Source of the DNA: Marasmius tenuissimus
Lineage: Eukaryota; Basidiomycota; Agaricomycetes; Agaricales; Marasmiaceae
NCBI GenBank assembly: GCA_029532415.1
Contig: JAQOTA010000046.1
Location: forward strand, 744,001 to 808,000
Length of the DNA stretch: 64,000 nt
Direction: 5' to 3'
The notes under the pieces: model-generated
What the model was told of the DNA's origin: nothing
Seen by the model: the letters and a program-made list of their open reading frames with translations, nothing else
Database searches by the model: none
Program-made: the position numbers and the translations under genes
Part shown: positions 43,601 to 54,269 of the stretch, one piece after another
How positions within the stretch are numbered: position 1 is the first letter of the stretch
How the letters are laid out: every line of letters begins with the position of its first letter

Positions 43601-44843
43601 TCTCGATGAGTGCGTGGTCGGGAATGGTGAGAATGCCCTTTTTCTGCTATCAAAATAACGGATCGCAAGAATAGGTAAAAGGAGAGCATGACCGTCAAGG
43701 AAACACAGCAATGAACAATCAGTTTAGCATATGGATACCTTCTAACCGCTTCTCTATTTCTATTCTCTACTTTTGACTAGCCCCTTAAAGGATCCAAGAA
43801 TCACTACAAGAAGCTCCATCGCCAGAGGAAATGCCTAGTTCACTTTGACGGCCATGCCTGCTGGTCACATATCGGGGGAGCACTCCAATCCAGTTAAATC
43901 AACAGCCCTACTGTGCACGTCCATCGTGGTGAGACAATCATTCTGAATGATTGCCCACAGTCTTTCCATATCGTTTTGGCCGTGCCCATTAACCATAGTA
44001 ACTCAGGCGTGGTACACAACGTCATGTCTATCTAGGTCCACCGACTCATGTGAATGCAGGGAGGCCAACCTCATCAGGAAGATGGTAACTTTCCGGTAGC
44101 CGGTTCCGGCCTTTTTCGACCCTCGAGCCATTTTAGCAGGCTGAACGGCTGAATAGCCGCAAAAAGGGACCAAAATATCTCACCCACAGGACGAGGTCCC
44201 ACTGATTTCAAGGAATAAGCACTGTTAGCAACACTGATTTAGCATAAAAGGAACGGTGGACCTACATTTTGTGAGGGGAAACCAGATTTTTGGTTGGGTC
44301 TTTCCGCTGAAAGCCCAGCCTGCAGGAAAACGGACATAGCCGGTCAAGACGCGGCCGTTTAGCCTGTACAGGCCAAGAGCGGCCAAGAACGGTTATTTGT
44401 AATCTTCGATTGGCTTGGACTATTTAGTGAGGATCAGTCCTTCGGTTCAGATACTCTACGGGATTTCACGCTTCTGTCAGCACTTTGACAGCAATCGTCA
44501 CAAGCAATGAGTGAGTCAAGTCAATATGAGACCAAGAGTTGCATACTCCACATCACTATCAGTACCAATCATCTCTAAGAATTTGATTGAGGGGAGTTAT
44601 ACGCTGCGATTGACTGACAGGGCGGGTATCTTTTCCCGAAGAGATCGGGAAGTCAAGGCTTGTGGGCACCGTTTCCTCATTGTACTCACTAGGGTACCGT
44701 TCTTTTTGGACTTTCCTTGCCCACGGTGCGTTGTAACGGCCATGACCTTGAATATGTGTGTTGCCACAGACCGTCTAATAGATGAGATTCCACAACCCTC
44801 TGGAACTCCAGACATATCTCATGGTATTTGTAATGAAACGTAC
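43601..44843. other. no gene recognised
   Basis: The plus-strand frame 44511-44969 is open for 152 codons but has no recognised features and overlaps the tandem repeat. GGCCAAGAGCGGCCAAGAACGG-like sequence near 44380 may be a short repeat also present near 14164. Confidence 0.35.
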
Positions 44844-45051
44844 TGTTTTCTCCTTACCGCAATGGTAATCAAGGGACATCAAAGCTGCGATGATGGCTTA
44901 ATCGGGTGCCGCCATCTGCCTTGCACGCCATCTATCAACCGGCTCTCTGTTTTCTCCTTACCACGATGATAATCAAGAGATCATCAAAGCTGCGAGATGG
45001 CCTAATCGGGTGCCGCCACCCGCCTCGCATGCCATCTATCAACCCGCTCTC
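44844..45051. repeat. tandem duplication, two 104-bp units
   Basis: Unit 1 (44844-44947) and unit 2 (44948-45051) both begin TGTTTTCTCCTTACC and end CATCTATCAACC.GCTCTC, with roughly a dozen differences. The repeat ends 57 bp before the ATG of the DUF6534-like gene, next to a TATA-like CATAAAAGG at 45051. It may therefore duplicate part of that gene's promoter. Confidence 0.85.
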
Positions 45052-45108
45052 ATAAAAGGTTGACCTTCAGTATTCTGGTATACCAAGCCCCTCAGATATT
45101 TACACGAA

Positions 45109-46551
45109 ATGCCAGAGCAAACAGTCCATTCAGTCCCAATCGGCGCCGTGTAGGTCTACCTCTGTCTTTTCATTTGTGCAATTTTGACTAACGTAATACC
45201 GCAGGGCGGGGCCGTATGTAAGACAGCTGCGTTGACCTTTCGGCGTGCTTCCCCGCGCTGACTTCCAGATTTTTGAAGATCCTCATATACTGCCTGAACT
45301 GGGGCCTATTTGGTGTTCTCTGTGTTCAAGTTTGTAGGTGTTTCGCTTCACAGGTCCCTCTTCACGGTTAGACACTCACTAATCTACCATAAATCAGTCC
45401 TATACTACCTGGCATTTTCACGAGACCGGTGGACTGTGAAGGTACTTGCCTATGGCGTACTCATAACGGAGACTGTGCAAACAATCCTCATAACCAACGA
45501 TGCGTTCACCAAGTTTGGTTTGGAGTTTTCAAACGTGAAGGGACTGGCAGCAATGAGGCATCACTGGTTCTCAATCCCAGTCCTTACCTCTATCAGTACG
45601 TCTGTCTTGCTATGCGTAAAGTCCCGGACTCGCGGCCTGAGAATCTCTCCTCTAGATGCAACTGCAGTACAGCTCTTTTTTGCACATCATATCTGGAAAC
45701 TATCACGGTCCAGGATACTGGGATTGGGCGTCGCATTTGTATGTTTGCTTTTTGGAAGTTTTGATGCATGGAGAGTCACAAATCCTGCAAACAAATAGCT
45801 GGCCATCGTAGAAGGTGTCAGTGGAATCGTGACTGGCGTCCAGGCCAAGATCATTAACGACCTTGCGACGGTGGCGATCAAGGCCCGCGTCGCAGGAACG
45901 GTATGTGACTCTGAATCTCCGTCGAGTCCTTGCTCATCGACATTTGAAGATCTGGTTGATAGTAAGTGCGGTATGCGATGTAATGATCGCCGTTTGCATG
46001 ACCGTCATTGTGAGACCCCCCGTTCTTTACGCCTCCCGGAATATAACATCCTCTCATAGCTCTCCCGCAAGAAATCCGGTTTCAACGTACAAACTGATGA
46101 CGCAATCACCAAAGTTATCCGGTTATTCATAGAGACTGGCACCCTGACAGGCAAGTGTACATTGCGTTTGAACCATGTTCTCCTATTAAAATCCCCTCAA
46201 GCCGCAGTCGGTGTCCTTGCTGTGGGACTATACCTCACTATGCCAAAGAGATCCTATTGGAATGTTCCTCTCGGTATCTTGGGGAAACTCTACTCCAATA
46301 ACCTCATGGTCATCCTGAATCGTAGACTGAAGGTTTCAGACAGTAGCGAGCACAGTGTTGTGGGATCGACCCCGTCTCAGCGCAACCTACCAAATGGCCA
46401 TACCAGTGTGCGGGTGGATATGCCTGGCATCAATGTTCAGCGAGAGGTTTGGTCTGAGTCAAACCCAGAAGATCCCAATAACATCAAATTGGAAGAAATA
46501 TCCCCGTCCGCAGTGAGTGTAATCTTATACGAGATGTGGCAGTCAAGCTGA
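45109..46551 (+). CDS. DUF6534-like integral membrane protein, 9 exons
   Basis: Exons 45109-45149, 45205-45217, 45279-45333, 45398-45595, 45656-45738, 45799-45900, 45950-46009, 46060-46150 and 46202-46551 give 993 nt and 330 residues. Recognisable segments are LNWGLFGVLCVQVFLYYLAF, DRWTVKVLAYGVLITETVQT, VQLFFAHHIWKLSRSRILGL, IWLIVSAVCDVMIAVCMTVI and LGKLYSNNLMVILNRR; the last is the hallmark of the DUF6534 region. About seven helices are expected, with a hydrophilic Ser-rich tail. Exon 2 is only 13 nt, and intron 8 begins GCAAGT, a GC-AG intron. Function in this common fungal family is unknown; the protein should lie in a cell membrane. A 104-bp tandem repeat precedes the start. Confidence 0.8.
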
Positions 46552-48167
46552 AGTTATTTACTCTAGCGTGTTAAAGCCCATCCATATCTTGTTCAGCCCG
46601 CTACTAATGTGGTGTGAGATCTCAGGGTAGCATTTGCGTCCAACTTTGTGCTTGGCTGAACCATGATAAGTCAGGGCAATGAGTACAGCGGGGAGTACTC
46701 AATCAGGAATGATAAATTTGCCATGTATGGAGAAGGAGTATCTGATATTATATTTGTACTTGTGATATGTATCTAGATGATATGAAAACCAGAGATAGCA
46801 TCGTGATCAAAGTCTGCCTTGCTCATACTATGATACTGGTCAATCTAATCATGAAGAGCCCTTCATTGTTGGACACTAGGCTTGGGGGTTGAATTCAATA
46901 GGATAAAGCGTGGTGGGAGAAGTGTAATATACACTCCTTGCTTGTCTGTCAGCCCACTATGTGGTGGTTTCCTTTTCAATCCACACCTCACATATTCTTG
47001 TTGTTAACAGTTAAAACCTGAGGAATGTTTGTTTCGCCCAGTTATTGTTCGGCCCGCCGTTGTAGCTTTGTTGCGACCGTATCTCATGTATAGTACATGC
47101 CGAATGGGGTGAACATTAATTACTAAATGCAAGTTGTAGACAGTTTTGTGTGAGTAAATCACGCGAAACAGAATAGGTTAGACGACCTATGGAGATCCAT
47201 TGCGAAACTTATTGGGAAAATATCAATGGCATTTTGTCGTGCCGTGGGTCCCGGGACAGAATGAGTCGGAAGCGCGGTCGCGAGGTAGAAACACATAGAA
47301 GGTGGTGATGCGACCTGTACATTTGTCACTAGGTCTTCTATTAGTTCCCTTTGAAAGGCTAGCACTAATATGGGGGACTCTCGAGTGCTGGCACGGAACA
47401 CCATTCTCAATTCGAATTTTGGCTCGAAGGGGGAGGATGTCCTCGAAATTAGGAGGGGGTGTGTAACGGCAGCTTCCCAATATTCCACGGTCCACAGATA
47501 TAAGACCGAGTGTATTTGTAATTCCTCTTAAGCTTTTCTCTTACCACCGCCCCTACGTGCATCGTACATAGCAGTCAAATATAAACGTGCTGTCTTGTGT
47601 ACTGCTGCCTTGGGGCAACGAGAGACCCGGCTCTTACATATTTTTTACACAACAGTCTTTCCTCCGCTATCCTTTCTGCCTCTGCTCCCTTCTCTCTTCG
47701 CTTCGCGGTGAGCTTGTTGATACATAAAAGTAATTGCAGCATCAAGTCTTTTGTCTGTGGTTGTCTCGGTAGAGCTATTTTCACTACTGCTATTGGATGT
47801 GGTGGGCACTGGGCCATATGAGAGTTGTTGATTCACCTCGCGGAAAATTTGGAGCTGCAACAAAAGCTGTTACTATGTGTGTTCAATTTCTGGTTGTCTA
47901 GCCTTCTACTTGAAAGGTTTGAACCCCTCTGTGGGCTTTCCGGCCGTTCTAACTGCTTTTGTAGTCCTGCAGCTAAATGACGAGTCTGTTGATCACGTGT
48001 AAGCAGCCTGATGATGTATAATGACAGCTGCAAGGAATGTGCGTATATATGTAGTCCGGAAGTATAGAAAGGGGCTAGGATATTCAAATCCTATCATACT
48101 CCTGTCAGTGATTCCCGCATTCTGAGAATAGATCTGGGTTATGCTTCTACAGAGAGCTCATTTCGCC
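46552..48167. other. no gene recognised
   Basis: Minus-strand frames at 47645-47863 and 47833-48087 have protein-like composition (for example LDAAITFMYQQAHREAKREG) but no known motif or convincing start. The remainder is AT-rich intergenic sequence. Confidence 0.35.
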
Positions 48168-48435
48168 CTGCTACGCCTCTATGAACACTTGCGCTCTCGT
48201 GCAAGGAGTATCTACATAGCTATTGCTTCACATATGACACTGTAGATACCTGCTACATATGTAGTCGCATCAGGTATGATGCTCATAGTCCTTAGTGTGA
48301 GGCACAACAGATTTTAGTAGCTAAGCAGGCCAATAGGACTACAGACACACTCATTAGTATTATGACTATACGGCTAAATACCTACTTCTAATAGTAGTTT
48401 CATATGATGGTAATGACTCTTACATGTACTGAAAC
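48168..48435 (+). repeat. LTR fragment related to the solo LTR at 902-1357
   Basis: From GCTACGCCTCTATGAACACT to CTTACATGTACTGAAACGTG the sequence parallels about 967-1205, with an extra segment of around 50 bp in this copy near 48312-48360. Neither LTR end is present, so it is a truncated copy. Confidence 0.65.
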
Positions 48436-48749
48436 GTGTATAAAACCAAAATAAACTTTTGATCTTGGAGAAATGAGCAGAGACAGTGACAAGCCTCTAA
48501 CCTACATCATTCTATAGTTATATTTCAGATTGTTCTCACATCCATAGACATCTAATTTCCTTTTCAGACCTTGTGCAATTCTTTGCCAGTTCATTCAAGA
48601 TTTGAGGCGCCTGAGTACAGAGAAGCTCTTTTTGCTCAAGCGTAGACTGGAGCAGTTATGGAATGTGTGGACCATCACCAGAGTCAAGGCTACTGCTTTG
48701 TGTGATCTATGCCTTACTTACCAGGCTGTGGGAGGATGTGTGCACATTA

Positions 48750-49130
48750 TGTTGAATTCATGGACTATAATTAGATCCCGGTATATCCAAAGTCCCAGTT
48801 CACTCTTCCCACCATTGTACTATGCGGGACAATGCATTCACTATTGTTCCATTGTCTCTTGTTCATTATGCTCATATGTACAATTTCTATTGTTGTCCTT
48901 ATATGGTAGTTCTATTGTATCTTCATGTATATAAGCTCGTAGTTCTCTACCTGAATCTACAGTGTGCTTGAGCTTCTACATCTTGCCTCTATCTCTCCAA
49001 ACTCCTCTCTGGTAAGTAGTAGTGTAGCCATGTTGTAGTCCTCTGCGCTAGGCGTCAAGCCAGCTCATCAGGTTATGGGCCCTGGTTAGCCCGACTACAA
49101 TAACGAGCACCCCTAGGCTGCTGTCATTGG
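48750..49130 (+). repeat. probable 5' LTR of the 48.7-64 kb copia element
   Basis: Starts TGTTGAATTCATGG and contains a TATA box ATGTATATAAGCTCG near 48924 followed by CT-rich sequence, as in the other LTRs of the window. It lies directly upstream of the gag start at 49341. The right end is uncertain and no primer-binding site was identified with confidence; the 3' LTR is outside the window. Confidence 0.5.
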
Positions 49131-49340
49131 CTAGCTAGGCTAGACCTGCATGTTGCCATCAACCTCTTCATTGAGTGATCAATCTATGGCATTGATGTAC
49201 GTCCTTTGATGACATTGGATCTAAAGGATCCAATGCTCCCATTGAGCATAGCACCTTGATGGCTGCTCCCTGTGTTGATTAGATGCATGCTGATGCTGTC
49301 TTTTCTAGATCCAACACCAAACTCTCAACCTCTTACTACC

Positions 49341-51492
49341 ATGTTCGATGTTAAGAAATACTTCTCTGGTCGCTTCAATGGCACCAACCTCAAACAAGTC
49401 TACGTTGGCGAGATGGAAGCAGTTACTAAGACCCAGGGTCTCTATGGTCATCTCACTGGCAAAGAACCACGTCCCTCCATGCCTCCAGGCTGCATTACTA
49501 GCCCTGATGGGGTTACTCCTATTGTCCATGACACCGTTACTTGCTGCATGGCAAAAGGAAAGTCTCGGATGGGACAAGGAAGATCTCCAGCTAATGGGGA
49601 TCATCCAGATTACCACTACCAAGAAAGTCTTTGATCCGATCAAGGACATGAACACCCAGAAGGCTTGGGAACAGCTGAACAACACCTATGGCGAGCCAAC
49701 TTTGTCTGCCATCTATGGCGACTTTGTTAAACTTGTCTCTTTCAGACTTACCACCTCTCATCCCCAAGCCGGCATTGCCAAGTTCAAGTCCTACATTGAA
49801 CGACTCTCTGAGGTAGGAGTGGTTCTCCCTGACTTGATCAAATCCCTCTTGCTCATCACTGCTATTCCTCCCAAATGGGACACCACTTCATCCAACTCCC
49901 AGAGATCCCAAGGATGACAATCGCATTACTGTTGCGAAAGTCCATGATGCTATTATGGTCGAGTATGAATGCCAGAACCCTCAGCTCACCAACCGCCTCA
50001 CTGTGGTGAAGCATGCTGGTAATCAAGAACCATCATTTGGTCAGCAGCAGTACCTGCAGCAGCAACGTCTGCAGCGTGGGTATCAGCAGCAGACCAGCAC
50101 TTGTCCACCACAGTAGCAGCAGCAGCAACACCAATCTTCGAACCAGAACAAAGGTAAGGAGAAGAAGCAGCAGCAGTGTGGTACCCGTGGTGGTATCAAC
50201 CAGCACCAGGGTCCCAGCAACGCCAGCGGTAACAACAGTGGTAACGGTTGGTCTCATGGTCACTCCCATCTTGCGTCCTACGCATCCGTTGTTGCTTCCA
50301 CTCCTCCTATCCAACCTTACTCAATCACTGACCGCAGGGAACGTATTGTGTTGAACGCAGTCAACAACTCCTTGCACACCGAGATCGCTAGCACCCCTTC
50401 TAGCTGTGCTAGAGGATCACCGCCCCCAGTGCACTTCACTGGTCACTGGGACAAGTCTTGTGACAGCACCATCACTCCCACTGTCAAGAAGAACCCAGCT
50501 GCCATGCAGTCCTTCACCGGCTTCAAGACATCTGAGTCAGAATTTGATGATGTACATGAAGCACGTTCCCTTGCTGACAGAGTTGGTGAACCTAAGACGG
50601 CGCAGCATCTCAAAATGTTTGAACAGATCGTCATGTCCGCCGCCAATTGTTCACTCCAGGATCGTATCTCGAAGCCTGGTTCCTCGTCCAAGCGGGTTTT
50701 GGAGGACAATTTGGAAGATGAAGGAGCCAGATGTCCTTCTTCTACTTCTTCTAAACGTGCTCACCCTGATGAAGATGTAGAGATGAACTGGGGATCTGAC
50801 AATGGTATGGACAATATGACTTCTCTATTCGGTAACAACCTTGACAACAACATTACTGAAACTGCAGGAGTAGAGGACATCCCAGATGATGTCTCTCTTG
50901 GATCGTTCCACGATGACAGGCAAGTTCCATATCTTCACCTGCTTTCCCAAGCTGATGCAAACCTACAGTGCTGCTCTCAACTAGTTGGTATCAGTAGTGC
51001 GTGCAGTAGTCGTAGTGATCTGGCATCACTTGTAAATTTCTGCAATACTATTTCGACCCACTTTGTGGGTTGTACTCAGTGTAAGGGAAAGAGAAGTGTG
51101 AACAATGCACAGGGTTGGCTCCTTGATTCTGGTGCCTCCTCTCATTTCACGAACAATATGAATGACTTCACTGAATATGAATCGCTTGATGGTCCTATTG
51201 TAAATACTGCGAATAAGGGCAACCCTATACAGATCAAGGGTAAAGGCACAGTCTGCATTAAGCATAACATTGAAGGACATGACAGGAAACTCACTGAGCA
51301 TGTTTTGTGTCTCTATCCTGTCTATTACATACTGCAATTGGATATATGCTTACTATCAATGGGAGAGTTCCTTCAAGATGGTCTATCAATTCATGGAAAC
51401 GTGAAGAAGTTAGCCTTCTACTCTTCACAGCAACGACAGTCACTTGTTTCCTACCCTCATATGCCTGGTCAAACCATTTATTGGGTTCACTC
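49341..51492 (+). pseudogene. copia gag and protease, frameshifted
   Basis: The gag start is MFDVKKYFSGRFNGTNLKQV. After a frame change near 49550 the UBN2-type gag core continues (KAWEQLNNTYGEPTLSAIYG; FVKLVSFRLTTSHPQAGIAK). Another change follows near 49912. A glutamine-rich stretch encoded by CAG repeats (50043-50180) with one in-frame TAG leads to a long acidic and Ser-rich linker. The retropepsin active site is visible as WLLDSGASSHFT. The frame continues to TIYWVHS and is cut by the DNA transposon at 51493. No CCHC zinc knuckle was found. Confidence 0.8.
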
Positions 51493-51740
51493 TGTCGGAA
51501 AAATCCTGCCGGTTTGATAAGGGCTGATGAGGGCCATAAGGCTCGATAAGATGATATTGAATATAAGTGCTTACGATAAATAGGGACTTATTGCAAGGGG
51601 CGGGTAGGGTCGGTTTCCTAAGGCCTTATTAGGAAATGGTATTACCGTTATGCGTCGGGCAGCGGTGGGGGCGCTCATAAGGCAGGCAAAATGGCTATCA
51701 TAAGGACGGGCCGGCCTTGCCAGCTCAGTCTCTTACGACC
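51493..51740. repeat. left terminal and subterminal region of the Plavaka-type element
   Basis: After the terminal TGTCGGAAA, motifs of the form (G/C)ATAAGG or CCTTAT recur: TTGATAAGG, CCATAAGG, TCGATAAG, CCTTATTAGG, TCATAAGGC, TCATAAGGAC. Subterminal clusters of short repeats are the usual transposase-binding sites in CACTA-like elements. The right end has CTTATGAGG, CTTATAAGC, CCTTACGG and TTACAAGGC at 61229-61360. Confidence 0.6.
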
Positions 51741-51754
51741 TGCTTTTATTCATT

Positions 51755-51855
51755 GTGAACCCCTGGGATTGAACCCACAACCTTATGATGCGGTGCCCTG
51801 GCCTTACAAGGTTCCCCATCCAGTTGGCGTTTTTTTCCACTAGGCCATATGACCT
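51755..51855 (-). other. tRNA-like A-box/B-box sequence inside the Plavaka-type element
   Basis: On the minus strand TGGCCTAGTGG matches a polymerase III A box, and GTGGGTTCAATCCCAGGGG about 75 nt later matches a B box. The part between can fold as AACCTT...AAGGTT. No cloverleaf with a normal acceptor stem could be drawn, so this is a tRNA-derived or chance sequence, not an assigned tRNA. Confidence 0.3.
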
Positions 51856-52101
51856 TATTTACCTATGTAAATCACTTTTATTTAACTAGGTGTCCTCAAC
51901 CTAGAATATAGGATCAAGAGCTCAATGAGCTTGTTCCTCAGAGTGTATCCAATCATGGGCAGTGATTACACATAATTTGGTCTATAAGGTCTAGTAGGGT
52001 AGGTTTGCGAGTACAAATAACATCAATGACTATGATATTGAGTATATGTATCCATATACTAGCAAGAAATTGGCATCGTGATGGAGACATGTAACAAATA
52101 A

Positions 52102-53971
52102 CTAGTTTTTCTTTATACCACGTTTGGACTTCGCAACTGGGACAGGTGTTGGAGTAGCTTCGTCTGCCTCCTCATCGCCATCGCCTTCTGTACCAGTAGT
52201 ATTGCGAGCACTACGACGAGTACCTCCACGAGTACCTCCATGAGCACTGCCTCGGGCACCACCTCGGGCACCACCTCGAGTACCCCCACGCCCACAGGTA
52301 TGAGTGCTAGGAGCTACAACAGGCTCTGGTTCATTGGGTACAAGCTGAGGTTCGTCAGCGATGGGAGGCTCTGGCTGCACCAGAGTCTCAACCACGGCCG
52401 GTTGCAGGGGGGAAGAAACGATTGGAGTTGCTATGGCGGGCTGTGTGGCAGAAATGGACGGCTGGTTGTGTTCTTGGGGAGCTGCGCTCGTAGAGGGTGA
52501 AGAAGCTCCTGCAGACAGCCATCAATGATGGGAGAGGAACATGAGAGTGTTGTCACTTACCGACGGTCAAATCCAACATTGCCTGGTTGATTGCACCCAT
52601 ACGCGACTCTTCTTGTTCGGCGGTATGATTAACAGTGCCTTTGAAGACACGGACATTAAGGTAGCTGAAGAGGGCGGTTGCCCATGAAGGATTCGACGTG
52701 ATTGATGTCTCAACCAGCTGGTGGAAGGAACGATAGTTATCCCAGTATTGAACCTTGGAATTTGCACCCTTTGGAGCTAGGGCGTCATCACCATTGAGTA
52801 TGAACTGAAGCTGAAATGGCGCCTTGTGGTCAGAACCAACAGAGAGGAAAAGGATAGAATGCTCACCATGACAGCTGTGAATGCGATGAAGGCGGAGGTG
52901 ACTCGCCTGACCTGCCACGCATTCCCAACAAGGTTCTGACGGACAAGACTGACATTTTCCCCGAGAGATGCGCCCCTGAAGAGAATCACTCGCATTGCCT
53001 ACACAAACGTGAGTTGAATATGCAGCTCTTGAAGAAAGCGATGGCATACGTACCTTCCAGACGTAAGTACTGTGAAATACCAAAGCCATGTTATAGTTCC
53101 CGCCAGGAAACAGGAACGAGGAGAAGGGGTTGGAAGCCCGATTAGGAGCATCTTCGGGAGCAGAACGCAACTGGTGCATTATGTTGTTCTTCCCGCGCTC
53201 TGACCACGAGTCGTTCTCCCAAAGACCAGCAGGGACACTGGCGCCCTCGAAGATCCGCCCAGCAGCCTTTCGGAGGTTTAGCAGCATTGTAGATTTCTGA
53301 GAACTGCTGCCCGACATGAACTGGATCAAAGTATGAGTATGAAAGACTCAGTGCGCTATGAATAACAGCTCACCTTGTCCCGAAACATCAATGACTCAGC
53401 GGCATGCTGGCGAGCCTCCTCAGTCCCCAAAAACTCGTGCAGCTGCTTGACTGCTCCCAGATTATAAGCCTCTACACTGGTAAACCGTTCCAGTGACTGA
53501 GGATGAGGCATGATGTCGTTGGGATACTGCAAAAAGGCCGATGGATGGGTCTACATTCCTTCCATAACAACACACTTCTTTCCGAGTTGCATGACAGCGT
53601 CGATAGAGAAGGGCGCATTCTCGGGGGCCTTCTCGCCTTTCTTGGACTTTCCTTTTCAACGACGACTGAGCACCACTACCTTCGCCCTGAGTTCAACGAT
53701 CTTGGAGCGTTGTGCATTATTCTGTGTTTGGAGGGCTTCGATGGCGTGCTGTAAGTCAGCAATGATCTACAACGTGAAATATAAGTATCAGTGAAACCTC
53801 GTAACAGAAGTACACGGCAATTACCTGGCATGCTTTTGCATCACTGAGCGCCCCGAGTGCTGGAAGAACGAATTCCTTCACGGCGATGGGGTCCTCCAAG
53901 TCACTTTCAACCTCGGACTCAGTGTCGTTGGGAGGCAGAGGATTCATTGCGGCTGATACTGCAGCTGACAT
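52102..53971 (-). pseudogene. Plavaka-associated coiled-coil protein with RG-rich tail (DUF6698-like)
   Basis: Exons 53825-53971, 53374-53766, 53054-53320, 52867-52998, 52561-52810 and 52102-52509 join by GT-AG introns. The protein has an acidic N-terminus (TESEVESDLEDPIAVKEF), a short coiled coil (DLQHAIEALQTQNNAQRSKI), and a globular middle with FLFPGGNYNMALVFHSTYVW. Then come NAWQVRRVTSAFIAFTAVM and YWDNYRSFHQLVETSI, and a tail with GRGGTRGGARGGARG followed by acid and Lys/Arg. The middle resembles DUF6698-type fungal proteins as I remember them; that assignment is tentative. Two in-frame stops in exon 2 (after LSRR, and in EGM-stop-THPSAF) make this copy inactive. The RG tail suggests nucleic-acid binding (inference). 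Confidence 0.6.
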
Positions 53972-54269
53972 CGCAAATTCTAGGAGAGAAGGAAGAGGGT
54001 GTCAGAGAGGAATTTACAGCGGTGATTCATGTTATATTTATAGAGGATTAGCCGTCACGCATTGTGAACAGTCTCTCCCATGACCAGGCTCGAAATGATC
54101 CATTATTTTTCTCTGAAGCAACACAGAAAATTTTTCGGTACGTGGCTCATTACCCGCTATCACCACACGCCTTCTCCCATGCTGTGTTGAGTGCCTACGA
54201 GCCGAAAGCGATTCAGGGTACGTCAAAAGGCATAGTAGACAACTTACCTTTGACTAAACCTGTTCTAAT

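Noticed and set aside
50033..50314. Minus-strand Thr/Leu-rich frame
   Set aside because: Antisense to the CAG-rich glutamine tract and following segment of copia gag.
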